Shown piece by piece: positions 1 through 8,043 of a stretch of 64,000 nucleotides of DNA. The notes below the pieces were generated by a model. That model was not told where the DNA came from. It saw nothing but the letters and a program-made list of their open reading frames with translations, and did no database searches. Within the stretch, counting starts at the first letter, position 1; the number at the start of each line of letters is the position of its first letter. A program made the translations under genes and the position numbers. This DNA is from Desulfosarcina ovata subsp. ovata (GTDB lineage: Bacteria; Desulfobacterota; Desulfobacteria; Desulfobacterales; Desulfosarcinaceae): assembly GCF_009689005.1 (NCBI RefSeq), contig NZ_AP021879.1, positions 3,100,001 to 3,164,000 of the forward strand, written 5' to 3'.

Positions 1-775
1 TCGGTTATCCATCGAACTGTGCCGAATGTGGAATTGGCGCACCGATAAAGGTCAGCCCAAAGATATTGCCTGCCGTTCAATGTTGCGTAAGCTAGAACAA
101 CGCCAGTTCATCGTGCTGCCGCCACCGTTGCGACCGGGAAATCATTCCCGGCAGATACCTGACATGCCTCATCGTCGCGACCCCATCGAGGGAGTGCTGG
201 ACGATCTTCGTCCTGTTGAAATCATCATGGTCAGTGGCCGTTCAGACAACGATCACCTTTTTCATTGTCTAATGGATCGCTACCATTATTTGGGGTGCCG
301 GGGTCACGTTGGCGAGCATATGAAGTATATGGTCTATGATCGCCACGAAAGGCCCCTGGCCTGCCTGCTTTTTGGATCGGCAGCCTGGAAAACAACACCA
401 CGAGACCGTTACATCGGATGGAACGTGGCTACACGCCAAGGGAATCTGAAGCTGTTGACCAACAACACCCGGTTTTTGATTCTACCCTGGGTTCGCATTC
501 CCAACTTGGCCAGTTTCATTCTGGGCGCTTGTCTCAGGCGGTTGCGGTCCGATTGGTCCACGCGCTATGGTCACGATTTGTGCCTGGTCGAAACCTTCGT
601 CGATCGTTCCCGCTTTGAAGGGACCTGTTATCAGGCTGCCAACTGGCTAAAATTGGGGCAAACCAAAGGCCGCAGCCGTCAAGATCGCTATCGAAAGTTG
701 AAGGTGCCGGTCAAAGACCTGTACGTTTATCCGTTGACAGCCGATTTCAAAAAGCGCTTATGTGCCGCAGGCTGA
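1..775 (+). CDS. DUF4338 (DruA-like) protein of a transposable element, 5' end outside window
   Basis: The frame is open from the first base, and the first ATG at 26 is internal to the conserved N-terminal part (a stretch ending CRSMLRKLEQ then LPPP), so the real start lies before the window. The protein matches my memory of the DUF4338 family, which includes DruA of the Druantia defence system but is far more often found beside transposases. Visible family marks are the FHCLMDRYHYLG segment, a central WKTTPRDRYIGW motif, and LVETFVDRSRFEGTCYQAANW followed by a basic GQTKGRSRQ stretch. It overlaps the transposase start at 762 by 14 bases, so the two are probably co-transcribed as one mobile element. 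Its role in transposition is not established. Family call is fairly sure; function is unknown. Confidence 0.7.
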   Translation, partial: RLSIELCRMWNWRTDKGQPKDIACRSMLRKLEQRQFIVLPPPLRPGNHSRQIPDMPHRRDPIEGVLDDLRPVEIIMVSGRSDNDHLFHCLMDRYHYLGCRGHVGEHMKYMVYDRHERPLACLLFGSAAWKTTPRDRYIGWNVATRQGNLKLLTNNTRFLILPWVRIPNLASFILGACLRRLRSDWSTRYGHDLCLVETFVDRSRFEGTCYQAANWLKLGQTKGRSRQDRYRKLKVPVKDLYVYPLTADFKKRLCAAG

Positions 776-2234
776 AGCTTCGCTACTTGCACGGCAGGCA
801 TTCGAGAACCTGCTATCTGCGAGGCGAGCCATGGAGACCACTGTCGATATTCAAAAGCTGCAACGGACCATTGATGAAACCCTTTCCAATTTCCAGACAC
901 ATTCCGATGCCAACCGGCTGATCATCGATCTGCGCACAGCCCTCTTCTCCACAATTGAGGACTTGATTGTATCTTCCATTGAAAATCTGTTTTCCGATCC
1001 ATGTTTTTTTAAAGCCGTAAAAAAGCTGGCAGCAAAACTCGGATTTCGCTTCAAGGGATTCAAACCCACCAGCATTCGGCTTTTATCCGGCCGATCGCTA
1101 CCGATTGAATCCCCTTATTTTGCCAAAGCGCTTCCGAAATCTCGCCGTGGTCGTAAAAGGAAGAAACGGAAACCGAAAAGCGGTATTCACCTGGGGTTGG
1201 CCTATCTGGGTTTTATGGATCGTTGCAGCGCTGTTTTGGCATCGGCGTCTGTTCAGGCAAGCTTATTGTGTCCGTCATTTGAGATTGCCAATCGGACCTT
1301 GTCTTCTGTTGGCATCGACATGGATATTAAAACGATCCGGCGGTTGTGTATGCACATGGGCAATCGCTCCATGGAGAATCGGCATCGGATAACATTATCG
1401 GAAAATGACCATGTAACCGGCCGCGTTTTGTTCGTGTGCATTGATGGTGGCCGCCTTCGTGAACGCCGGACCAAAAAGGGGCGGTTGGCTTCCCATCAAA
1501 AACGGAGAGGATATTATTCCGACTGGCGGGAGCCGACACAAATCGTTATTCAATGGCTCGACGCCCAGGCAAATCCGATCAAGGAAATTGCCCCGCTTTA
1601 CGATGCCACGATGGCCGACATCAACGGTGCGTTTGAATTATTGGAAGATTATCTTCGTCAAATCGGCGTTGACCAGGCCGACGGAGTAATTTTCTGCGCG
1701 GATGGCGATCGCAGATATTGGAAACGATTTTCCTCACTGGCAGAAAAGCTTGAAGCCAAGACGTGTTTCCAAGTGATCGACTATACCCATGCCAAACAGA
1801 ATTTGCATATTGTCGCGGATCATCTTCCCAAAACCCTTGAAGCCAAAGAGCGAACGGCGATTCTCAAGAATTGGAAGGACCTGTTATGGCAAGGAAATTT
1901 GATGGAAATCCGAAATCAGATTCGTCAGTACATCACGTATCCGTCGAAGCTAAAGAAAGCATTGAACAAGTTCAACAATTACTTTGTGAAAAATCTCCGC
2001 CGCATGCAGTATGCGGCCTTTCGGTTATTAAATCTGCCGACCGGCAGCGGTTGTGTTGAAAGCGCGATACGTCGCGTGATCAATCTTCGGTTGAAAGCGC
2101 CGGGTATTTTTTGGAAGCGTGAGACCGCTGAGGTCATGCTTTTTCTCAGGAGCACATTACTTTGCGGGCGTTGGGATAATATGCTGGAACACTTGCTACA
2201 ACTGAATCGAGGAACATTTGAAGCTTGCCCCTAA
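762..2234 (+). CDS. Transposase, ISKra4-like, downstream of DUF4338 gene
   Basis: A 490-residue protein with a basic RRGRKRKKRKPKSG stretch near residue 130, then a DDE-like core: VCIDGGRLRERR around residue 225, IFCADGDRRYWKRF near 310, IDYTHAKQNL near 340, and a C-terminal GSGCVESAIRRVINLRLK segment. That last segment resembles the glutamate-containing end of ISKra4-type transposases. The start used is GTG at 762, overlapping the upstream DUF4338 gene; an ATG at 831 is an alternative. The right end of the element lies just after the stop, at about 2235-2248, where receptor coding sequence resumes on the other strand. Family assignment is by motif only and could be a related unnamed group. 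Confidence 0.75.
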   Translation: MPQAEASLLARQAFENLLSARRAMETTVDIQKLQRTIDETLSNFQTHSDANRLIIDLRTALFSTIEDLIVSSIENLFSDPCFFKAVKKLAAKLGFRFKGFKPTSIRLLSGRSLPIESPYFAKALPKSRRGRKRKKRKPKSGIHLGLAYLGFMDRCSAVLASASVQASLLCPSFEIANRTLSSVGIDMDIKTIRRLCMHMGNRSMENRHRITLSENDHVTGRVLFVCIDGGRLRERRTKKGRLASHQKRRGYYSDWREPTQIVIQWLDAQANPIKEIAPLYDATMADINGAFELLEDYLRQIGVDQADGVIFCADGDRRYWKRFSSLAEKLEAKTCFQVIDYTHAKQNLHIVADHLPKTLEAKERTAILKNWKDLLWQGNLMEIRNQIRQYITYPSKLKKALNKFNNYFVKNLRRMQYAAFRLLNLPTGSGCVESAIRRVINLRLKAPGIFWKRETAEVMLFLRSTLLCGRWDNMLEHLLQLNRGTFEACP

Positions 2235-2248
2235 ATGGGATTGCACCC

Positions 2249-2655
2249 ACTCTTTCCACGTTGTTAAAATCAATGTCCGTAAACAACACCTTGTCACTGG
2301 GGACGCCGTCTATATAGATGGTTACAGGGTTCTTAAATGTATATCTGCTGCTGCCCAATCCTCTGAAACTAATGTCTCTAATGCCGTTGTTGTCGTTTGC
2401 CTTAAGGTTGGGAACTAAATTCAGGAGATCCGATAGGGTCGTTATATTGGCATCCTCAAGATCTATTGCCGTAAATACGCTTATGGATGCGGGAATTTCT
2501 TGAATTTTCTCCTCATGTTTATTTGCCGTAACCGTTATTTCATCAAGGCGATAGCTTTCATTCTCATCGGCATTCACCTCCTTTGTGAGTATTGAAAATG
2601 CCAAGCTTACAGAAAGAATGCAAAGTATACTGAGCTTAATCGATTGAAAAGTCAC
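2249..2655 (-). pseudogene. TonB-dependent receptor, N-terminal fragment cut by IS
   Basis: The start is GTG at 2655, chosen because a perfect AAGGAGG lies 5 bases upstream and is followed at once by a signal peptide (hydrophobic LSILCILSVSLAFSIL then VNA). The mature part begins with a TonB-box-like YRLDEITVTA and runs through the plug domain (IPASISVFTAIDLED, then LSDLLNLVPNL, DISFRGLGSS, IYIDGVPSDKV, NNVERV). Receptor sequence ends at about 2249, where the IS joins; the rest of the plug and the whole barrel are missing. The gene lies downstream of the AraC gene on the same strand and behind the cobalamin riboswitch, as in siderophore/corrinoid receptor loci. A receptor C-terminus at 15649-16061 may be its lost end. 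Confidence 0.85.
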
Positions 2656-2833
2656 AGATTCCTCCTTGGTGCCGGTTTGAAGACTGATGGGGCAGCTCCA
2701 ATCCTCATTGCCCATGATGATGGTAAGTTAGTTGCGTTTATTGTTTTAAACCGGTTGGTTATAGACAATCGTGGAGGTATCTATAGGCATAAAAAAAAAG
2801 GAGGGCTACCATACAGGTCCATTTTTTTTGTCA

Positions 2834-3835
2834 TCATCGTTCATTTTGACGATACCGGCTGGGAGGCATGCCAAAATGTTCCCTGAACGCTTTTGCAAAA
2901 TGGCTGGAGTTTGAATAGCCAAGGGAATAGGCAATTTGAGTCAAGCTCAAATTTTTATTCTGAACCATCCTTTTGGCCTTTTCTATACGCTTGAATCGAA
3001 GATATTCCGTAGGTGTTGTGCCGTAGAACAGATTGAAATCATGATACAATTTTGTACGAGAGACACCTATTGCCTTAGATAGTTCAATTATATTCGGAGG
3101 GGATTGAAGGTTTTTTACCAACAATTCCCCTGCGTAATGTATTCTGTCAATGTCACAGGATTTTAATCGAGCGGTCTTTTCTTGTTTGCGTATGCTCGGG
3201 TTAAGCTGGTCAAGCTTGCACGCAATCAACTCCATTGCCTTGGCCTCGATAAAAATTCGATGGCCTGCCCCTTGATAAGGGCAATGAATGATTTGTTGCA
3301 AGATCATGTGCATAGAAGGGGTGATACTATCCGTGCAATCAAACGGTTCGCTTATACTCCCATTGTCTCTTAAAGGGACTTTTAAGTTAATGAGGATATT
3401 GTACAACTCCTCTTCCATCAAGGCACCTAAGGAATAGGGATCTATCAATACGACAATGTTATTTATCCGGGTTCCGGGCATGTCTTCAAAAAAGCCTTCG
3501 CGGCTTGGAAAATAGAAAAATCCGCTTTCCCTATTCTTAAAGACCAAACTTTTTTTTAAGCAATACAGATCTAATTTTGTAGTTCCGGAAAGCCAGAAAC
3601 TGAAACCGTATGTGGGGCAATCACCGCCGTGCTCGATTTTAACCTTATGAAATATATTATAATTATTAATAAATACGTGAATTCCACTTTTGAAGTGATA
3701 CGCCTTCATCGTCCCTTCACCGAGACATTGTGAAATTCTCAGGCATTGCTCAACGCAGCCTTTTCCCATAGTTTGGGAATCAAGGGGATCATCTTGCGAT
3801 ATTTCCGTTTTTTTTTCGGCCTCACATTTCTGCAT
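2834..3835 (-). CDS. AraC-family transcriptional regulator (PchR-like)
   Basis: The C-terminal 100 residues form a typical AraC double helix-turn-helix: IIELSKAIGVSRTKLYHDFN as the first helix pair and LTQIAYSLGYSNSSHFAKAF as the second, ending FGMPPSRYRQ. The N-terminal part has the LGEGTMKAYHFKSGIHVF pattern I associate with PchR/YbtA-type regulators that sense ferric siderophores. The frame is open to a TTG at 3943, but an intrinsic terminator occupies 3838-3884, so I place the start at ATG 3835, giving 333 residues; ATG 3769 or 3709 are possible and 3709 has a better Shine-Dalgarno. It lies between the cobalamin riboswitch and the TonB receptor fragment, all on the minus strand. Likely it activates the receptor gene in response to an imported ligand. 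Confidence 0.85.
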   Translation of the reverse strand: MQKCEAEKKTEISQDDPLDSQTMGKGCVEQCLRISQCLGEGTMKAYHFKSGIHVFINNYNIFHKVKIEHGGDCPTYGFSFWLSGTTKLDLYCLKKSLVFKNRESGFFYFPSREGFFEDMPGTRINNIVVLIDPYSLGALMEEELYNILINLKVPLRDNGSISEPFDCTDSITPSMHMILQQIIHCPYQGAGHRIFIEAKAMELIACKLDQLNPSIRKQEKTARLKSCDIDRIHYAGELLVKNLQSPPNIIELSKAIGVSRTKLYHDFNLFYGTTPTEYLRFKRIEKAKRMVQNKNLSLTQIAYSLGYSNSSHFAKAFREHFGMPPSRYRQNER

Positions 3836-3837
3836 AT

Positions 3838-3884
3838 AAAAAATAAAAAATCCCTGAATCGCAAACAGGTTACGATCCAGGGAT
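3838..3884 (-). terminator. Intrinsic terminator of the cobalamin riboswitch (expression platform)
   Basis: On the minus strand an 11-bp stem with one mismatch, TCCCTGGATCG pairing with CGATTCAGGGA, has an 11-base loop and is followed by TTTTTTATTTTTT. It lies about 65 bases after the riboswitch core and just before the regulator start codon. This is a textbook factor-independent terminator and makes the riboswitch likely to act by premature termination. Confidence 0.85.
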
Positions 3885-3950
3885 ATCCCTTTTTTATCCA
3901 GATAGATCCTGAGTAACCGGCATTGCCATACACGGTTGCTCAACGTTTTA

Positions 3951-4104
3951 TCAGGTAGGTCTTCTGACTCTCAGATCATCCTCATGCTGCGCCTTCCCGT
4001 TATATCAACAGTGGCATTGTGCAGCATTTGTCACCGATCACAGCGGCGGGCCCGTTTCCGAATCGCACGGAATTCCCTATTAAGCCAACGGCACCAGATA
4101 AATT
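3951..4104 (-). ncRNA. Cobalamin riboswitch
   Basis: Read on the minus strand, all hallmark blocks appear in order: a 5' GGTGCC, then TTAATAGGGAA, CCGGTG-like CCGTGCGATTCGG, CCCGCCGCTGTGA, GCCACTG, GGGAAGG, GGATGATC, and the B12 box GAGTCAGAAGACCTACCTG. The spacing fits the Rfam cobalamin family. It is followed by an intrinsic terminator and then the AraC gene and the TonB receptor, so binding of adenosyl- or other cobalamin should switch these genes off. A cobalamin riboswitch leading an AraC regulator plus receptor suggests cobalt or corrinoid uptake. Confidence 0.93.
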
Positions 4105-4113
4105 TTGATTTTC

Positions 4114-4142
4114 CGACTACATAACAAGAAGCGAAAAGTCAA
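4114..4142 (-). promoter_or_regulatory. Possible sigma70 promoter for the riboswitch transcript
   Basis: On the minus strand TTGACT (4142-4137) is followed after 17 bases by TAGTCG (4119-4114), about 10 bases before the riboswitch. The -35 is good and the -10 poor, so this is tentative. Confidence 0.35.
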
Positions 4143-4162
4143 GCGTATTTGCTCTTCTTTTA

Positions 4163-4921
4163 CTATGCCGTCTCCTTGGCCAGCAGTGCCGCACCCAGCG
4201 CACCCACCCGTTGGGGATCGTCCGGCAGCCGAATGGTGCGCCCCAGCTTTTCTTCCAGCAGTTTGTGCATACAAGGGTTGTTGGCCACGCCGCCGGTAAA
4301 GGCGATATCCCCTTCCGTGGAAACACGGTTGATCATGCCGGCTGCCCGGCGGATGACGCTGGCGTGCAATCCCCGGGCAATCTCCCGGCGGTTCTCCCCC
4401 TTGGCAATCAGGGAGGTCACTTCGGATTCGGCAAAAACCGTGCACATGCTGGAGATGTTGAGGCCCTTTTCCGCCAGCAGCGCTTCGCGGCCGAAATCGT
4501 CGATGGCAAATCCCAGGGTGCGGGCCATGATCTCCAGAAATTTTCCGGTGCCGGCGGCACAGCGGTCGTTCATCTCGAATTTCTTCACCCGGCCGTTATC
4601 CAGCATGGCAATGGCTTTGCTGTCCTGCCCACCGATGTCGATAACCGCTCGAACGTCGGGAAACAGCGCACGGGCGCCCCGGGCGTGGGCCTTGATTTCC
4701 GTCACTGTTGACGCATCAAAGGATATCTCGAACAGGTTGCGGCCATAGCCGGTGGCCATGATGCGGTCGAAAGCCACTCCCGCGATCATTTTCTTGGCCT
4801 CGGCCATGGGGTCGAAACCGGTGTCGGCCTGGTGGCTCTCTAAAATTTCATCGGCCTCATCGACCACCACCAGTTCGATGGTGCGCGATCCGATGTCGAT
4901 ACCTGCAAACCGTTTCGCCAT
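4163..4921 (-). CDS. ATPase activator of 2-hydroxyacyl-CoA dehydratase family (HgdC/BadG/YjiL-type)
   Basis: A 252-residue ASKHA-fold ATPase of the family that injects electrons at very low potential into HgdBC, benzoyl-CoA reductase or double-cubane proteins. Visible: phosphate-1 loop GIDIGSRTIEL at residues 7-17, phosphate-2 AVIDIGGQDSK near 92-102, and the two cysteines that hold the bridging [4Fe-4S] cluster of the homodimer, Cys121 in DRCAAGTGK and Cys160 in SSMCTVFAESEV. C-terminal AFTGGVANN and GALGAALLA complete the nucleotide site. Start ATG 4921 has AGGAG 11 bases upstream. It is the last gene of the operon with the CCG protein and the double-cubane protein, its probable target. Length is normal for the family. 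Confidence 0.92.
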   Translation of the reverse strand: MAKRFAGIDIGSRTIELVVVDEADEILESHQADTGFDPMAEAKKMIAGVAFDRIMATGYGRNLFEISFDASTVTEIKAHARGARALFPDVRAVIDIGGQDSKAIAMLDNGRVKKFEMNDRCAAGTGKFLEIMARTLGFAIDDFGREALLAEKGLNISSMCTVFAESEVTSLIAKGENRREIARGLHASVIRRAAGMINRVSTEGDIAFTGGVANNPCMHKLLEEKLGRTIRLPDDPQRVGALGAALLAKETA

Positions 4922-4959
4922 TGCGATTCATACTCCTGTGGTCTGAAAAGGACGCATGG

Positions 4960-6090
4960 TCAGCTAGGATTCCTGCCCGCCCGCTGGGTGGCGGCGGCAA
5001 GACTCTTTTTAAAGCGCCGCTTGAGTATCAGACGGTTGATGTAGGTCAGCGGACTGCCGGCCCCCCGCATACTCCCGTTGAGCGCCTTTTCAGGAAAAAA
5101 AAGCACGTCGGCGAGATGCACGGTCGGGGTCTTGCGATTTAAAAACCCGGCGCAACCGGCACAATACGTGACCAGCTTGCGGCCTTGCGCTTCCCGGCTG
5201 CGGATTCGCCTCCAGTTCCGGGCCAGTTCCGGACGCATGAACCCCACACTGCCGCCTTCGCCACAGCAGAGGGTGCGGCCACGGCGATGTTTCATCTCAG
5301 TCACGGTGAGTCCCATTCGCCTCAGGATGGTACGCACGCTGTCCTGAACGGCGGATTCCCTGCGAAGCGGGCAGGGATCGTGGATGGCCAGTTCGCCATC
5401 CCCTCGGGCAGCGGCGGGAAGTTCTCCCCGGCTTAAAATTTCATAGACGGTTTCCACCGCCAACCCGTTGCCGTACTGCTTAAAAATTTTGTGGCAATTG
5501 GGGCAGGCAGTCAGCACCCTTCGGACGCCGTTGGAGCGCAGGTAGTCCCGCATTTCAGCAAACATCCGATCGAAATGGCCCTGCCGGCCAAGATCATGAC
5601 TGGGTTTGGTGCAGCAGTCGAAAACGATGCCCAGCGCCGGGATGCTGCGCTGCAGGTGGGCGAATAGCCGCCAGGTGGATTCCGGACGGGTTCCGGGTAA
5701 GGTACAGCCGGGGAAAAAAACGGTATCACATCCGTCGGGAAGCCCATAGTAGGAGAAGAGCGCTGACGAGCCCCGCTTCTCATAGGCCAGTATGGTGCGA
5801 TAGGAGGCGAAGTTGCCATTTTCATGAATCACGGCCTCCCGCCGGATGGCGAGAAAAAGCTCCCCCGGATCCAGCTTTTCCGGACAGACGGCGCCACAAA
5901 GGCCGCAGAGACTGCATTCAAAGGCCAGTTGCTGATTCGCCGGATCGGAGAAGTCGTATTTCTCGATAATCGCCTTTGGTGTCCCGTAATGCTGCAGAAA
6001 GGCGCAGCCGGCCTGGCACGCCCCGCAATCCGTGCATGTCGAACCGATACGATCGATCGTTTGCCTGAGTGGCGTGGAGTACTTGTCCAT
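4960..6090 (-). CDS. Fe-S protein with 4Fe-4S dicluster and CCG domains (HdrD/GlpC-like)
   Basis: The N-terminus carries two ferredoxin-type cluster motifs, CTDCGACQAGC and CSLCGLCGAVCP, followed by a C-terminal half with cysteine-rich CCG-type motifs (FFPGCTLPGTRP, FDCCTKPSHD, TACPNCHKIF, LCCGEGGSVGF, TYCAGCAGF). This arrangement is that of HdrD, GlpC and lactate-utilisation LutA/E-type electron carriers. I start at ATG 6090, immediately after the stop of the upstream gene (TAG at 6094-6092), instead of an overlapping TTG at 6111. A C-terminal basic tail follows. Placed between a double-cubane protein and its ATPase activator, it is a good candidate for the electron donor to the activator; that link is inference. 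Confidence 0.85.
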   Translation of the reverse strand: MDKYSTPLRQTIDRIGSTCTDCGACQAGCAFLQHYGTPKAIIEKYDFSDPANQQLAFECSLCGLCGAVCPEKLDPGELFLAIRREAVIHENGNFASYRTILAYEKRGSSALFSYYGLPDGCDTVFFPGCTLPGTRPESTWRLFAHLQRSIPALGIVFDCCTKPSHDLGRQGHFDRMFAEMRDYLRSNGVRRVLTACPNCHKIFKQYGNGLAVETVYEILSRGELPAAARGDGELAIHDPCPLRRESAVQDSVRTILRRMGLTVTEMKHRRGRTLCCGEGGSVGFMRPELARNWRRIRSREAQGRKLVTYCAGCAGFLNRKTPTVHLADVLFFPEKALNGSMRGAGSPLTYINRLILKRRFKKSLAAATQRAGRNPS

Positions 6091-6091
6091 C

Positions 6092-7369
6092 CTATCGGAG
6101 TTGTTCGACAAAGGCCTCCACCCGCGTTTTCAGCTGGCCGACATCTTCCATGCTGTAGTCGGTTTCAATACGCAGACAGGGGATCTGCTTCTCTTCCAGG
6201 GCCGTCTCGACAGGAATAGATTCCATCAGGTAGGGCTGGCAGAACTGCAGGCCGTAATGAATCACGCCATCGGCGCGGTAATCGGCCACCATTTGCTCGA
6301 TATGCGCCAGCCGGTCCGGATTGGGCGTGAAAATGGCACAGTCAACCATGAAATAGCGGTCCACAATGGCATCGATCATCTCTTCCACCGTCTCGCCGGA
6401 TTCATCGGTCAGGTTGCGGGTGCCGCGTTCGCCCACACAGGACTCCTCGCCGACGATCACCGCGCCGGCGGTTTCGACGATCATGGGCAGTTTCCAGTTG
6501 GGCACCGCCTGGGGGCAGCCGGAAACCAGGATACGGGGGGTTTTTTCCGCAAATACGCCCTGTTTGGATTCGATCCGTTTTTCCAGTTCATCGCAGATCT
6601 TGTTCACCGAATCGGTAAATCGTTCCGGATTGTCATAAAAGAACACCTGGTTGGCCAGAAGGGCATCCAGGCCCGAGATCGGGGCCGGGTCGGCCCTGCG
6701 AAGGGTGAAAAGCCGATGCAGGGCCGCGCGCTTGGCATTGACCGTCTGGATGGCTGTTTTCAGGGACCCGGCGGTCACGGCGACACCCGTGAGATCTTCA
6801 ACCGCCGCCTTGAATCGCTGATATTCGGCCTTGAGCAGCGCCTTACCGTTTTCGGACTTGACCTGCGGCAGGTCCATCACATAGAGGTTGTCAACCATGC
6901 CGCCCAGGGTCTCATAGGACTTTTTCTTGCCATCGCAGGTGTTTTCGCCCACGATCATGTCGGCACTCTCCAGATACGGGCAGACTTTGCCGACCTTGAA
7001 CCCGAAGGACGACTTGATCAATGCGCAGGTGTTGCGCGGCAACAGCCGTTCCACATCCTCGGTGGCGAAATCGGCACCGGAACAGAGACCGACCAGGGTG
7101 GCATTGGCCGCCAGCACGATCTCCTCGGGAACAAAGACGCAGTAAGAACCGATAATCTTGCGACCGATAGCCTTCTCGTCCATCAGTTCCTTAATGCGCA
7201 GGCCGTGGACTTCGCTCATCACAAAATCGAAATAGCCCATTCCCTCGGGCCGATTCTCCTGTGCCAGGTAGATATCCTGATAGGCCTGGCCCAACACATT
7301 CAGGAGCATATCGTGGGCTTCGAGATCAAGGCCCAAGTCGGTCCACATGGCATTATAATTTTCACTCAT
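6092..7369 (-). CDS. Double-cubane cluster protein-like, 2-hydroxyacyl-CoA dehydratase family (HgdB/YjiM-type)
   Basis: A 425-residue single-subunit member of the HgdB/BcrC/YjiM family. Cysteines placed like cluster ligands are Cys77 (GSYCVFVP), Cys115, Cys130 (KVCPYLES), Cys145 (ENTCDGKK), plus later ones in VSGCPQAV, EESCVGERG and FCQPYL. The C-terminal ETDYSMEDVGQLKTRVEAF is characteristic of the family. A lone HgdB-type subunit next to an HgdC-type activator, with no second dehydratase subunit, is the layout known for double-cubane [8Fe-9S] proteins (DCCP with its reductase) and for E. coli YjiM/YjiL. The natural substrate of these is unknown; a true 2-hydroxyacyl-CoA dehydratase would need a second subunit. 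Start ATG 7369 follows GAGGAGA. First gene of the operon. Confidence 0.82.
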   Translation of the reverse strand: MSENYNAMWTDLGLDLEAHDMLLNVLGQAYQDIYLAQENRPEGMGYFDFVMSEVHGLRIKELMDEKAIGRKIIGSYCVFVPEEIVLAANATLVGLCSGADFATEDVERLLPRNTCALIKSSFGFKVGKVCPYLESADMIVGENTCDGKKKSYETLGGMVDNLYVMDLPQVKSENGKALLKAEYQRFKAAVEDLTGVAVTAGSLKTAIQTVNAKRAALHRLFTLRRADPAPISGLDALLANQVFFYDNPERFTDSVNKICDELEKRIESKQGVFAEKTPRILVSGCPQAVPNWKLPMIVETAGAVIVGEESCVGERGTRNLTDESGETVEEMIDAIVDRYFMVDCAIFTPNPDRLAHIEQMVADYRADGVIHYGLQFCQPYLMESIPVETALEEKQIPCLRIETDYSMEDVGQLKTRVEAFVEQLR

Positions 7370-8043
7370 TTTGTCTCCTCGTCAACACCGCACTGGATTG
7401 CGGGTTGTCCGTATTCGATGATTTTACCCTTTTAAATTTGGTTGTTCAAACGCCATTGTCGGACAGGCAAAACCGCCTGTCAGGGTTCCGACCGGAATCA
7501 ATTTCGGCAGCCTGTTTTTCTCTCGCCCGCTTCGCTCGAGCACGCAGAGAAGGGTTGATTAACTGCAATTAGAGGGCACCACAAGATTAGTCAAACAGTT
7601 TATATCTATTCGTCCAGCCGTACTTATCGGCATTATTAATTTGACATTTCCCGGCACTTGAGAGAATGGATGACCATTAACCAACCTACGATATAAAGGT
7701 TTACCCATGCTTCGGCTTTTCGGTTTTACATGACGGTGCTCAGGTTTGCTGCCCGGGTCGGTATGCACTGGATAAGACTGAAAGGCTGCATTTCTGCGCG
7801 ACATCCCGTTAATTGAAGATGCTGTTCGACACCACTGATCCGTTGTGACCAGCCGTTTGGCACGCCCGACACGTCACCCGTATGGGGTTGTCGGTCGGCG
7901 TTGTCCCGATACTTTCGTCCCATGGATGTCAACCCCTGCCCGGCGATTCGACCGGGGCAAGGATGGGTATGGGAAACGGATTTGACCGTCATCAGCCTGG
8001 ATACCATTAGATAGATCTAAGGATGCCCAAGAGAGGAGTGACC
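7370..8043. other. Divergent intergenic region, 674 bp
   Basis: This stretch separates the minus-strand redox operon from the plus-strand HdrD-like gene and should hold both promoters. A small hairpin (ACAGGC pairing with GCCTGT at about 7460-7480) is visible. Short open frames on the minus strand have no ribosome-binding sites, no recognisable motifs and unusual composition, and I do not believe they are genes. No riboswitch or repeat recognised. Confidence 0.5.

Larger units (their letters stand above)
1..2245 (+). mobile_element. Two-gene IS (DUF4338 + ISKra4-like transposase), left end outside window
   Basis: The element consists of the two overlapping genes above. Its right boundary is inferred from the point where the minus-strand TonB receptor frame stops making sense: the plug-domain residues NNVERV are encoded down to about 2249, and the reading frame then runs into sequence antisense to the transposase end. 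The left end and any target-site duplication are not in the window, so the exact terminal bases cannot be fixed. The insertion removed everything after about residue 135 of the receptor from this position. Confidence 0.6.

Noticed and set aside
6032-7435. 467-residue open frame on the plus strand opposite the double-cubane gene
   Set aside because: It is the antisense shadow of a clear family member on the minus strand, has no ribosome-binding site, and its residue pattern (many H/G/D) is typical of reverse-strand translation of GC-rich genes.
7559-8007. Two overlapping short minus-strand frames in the divergent intergenic region
   Set aside because: No start signals, no motifs, no continuity with neighbours; more likely non-coding promoter region.
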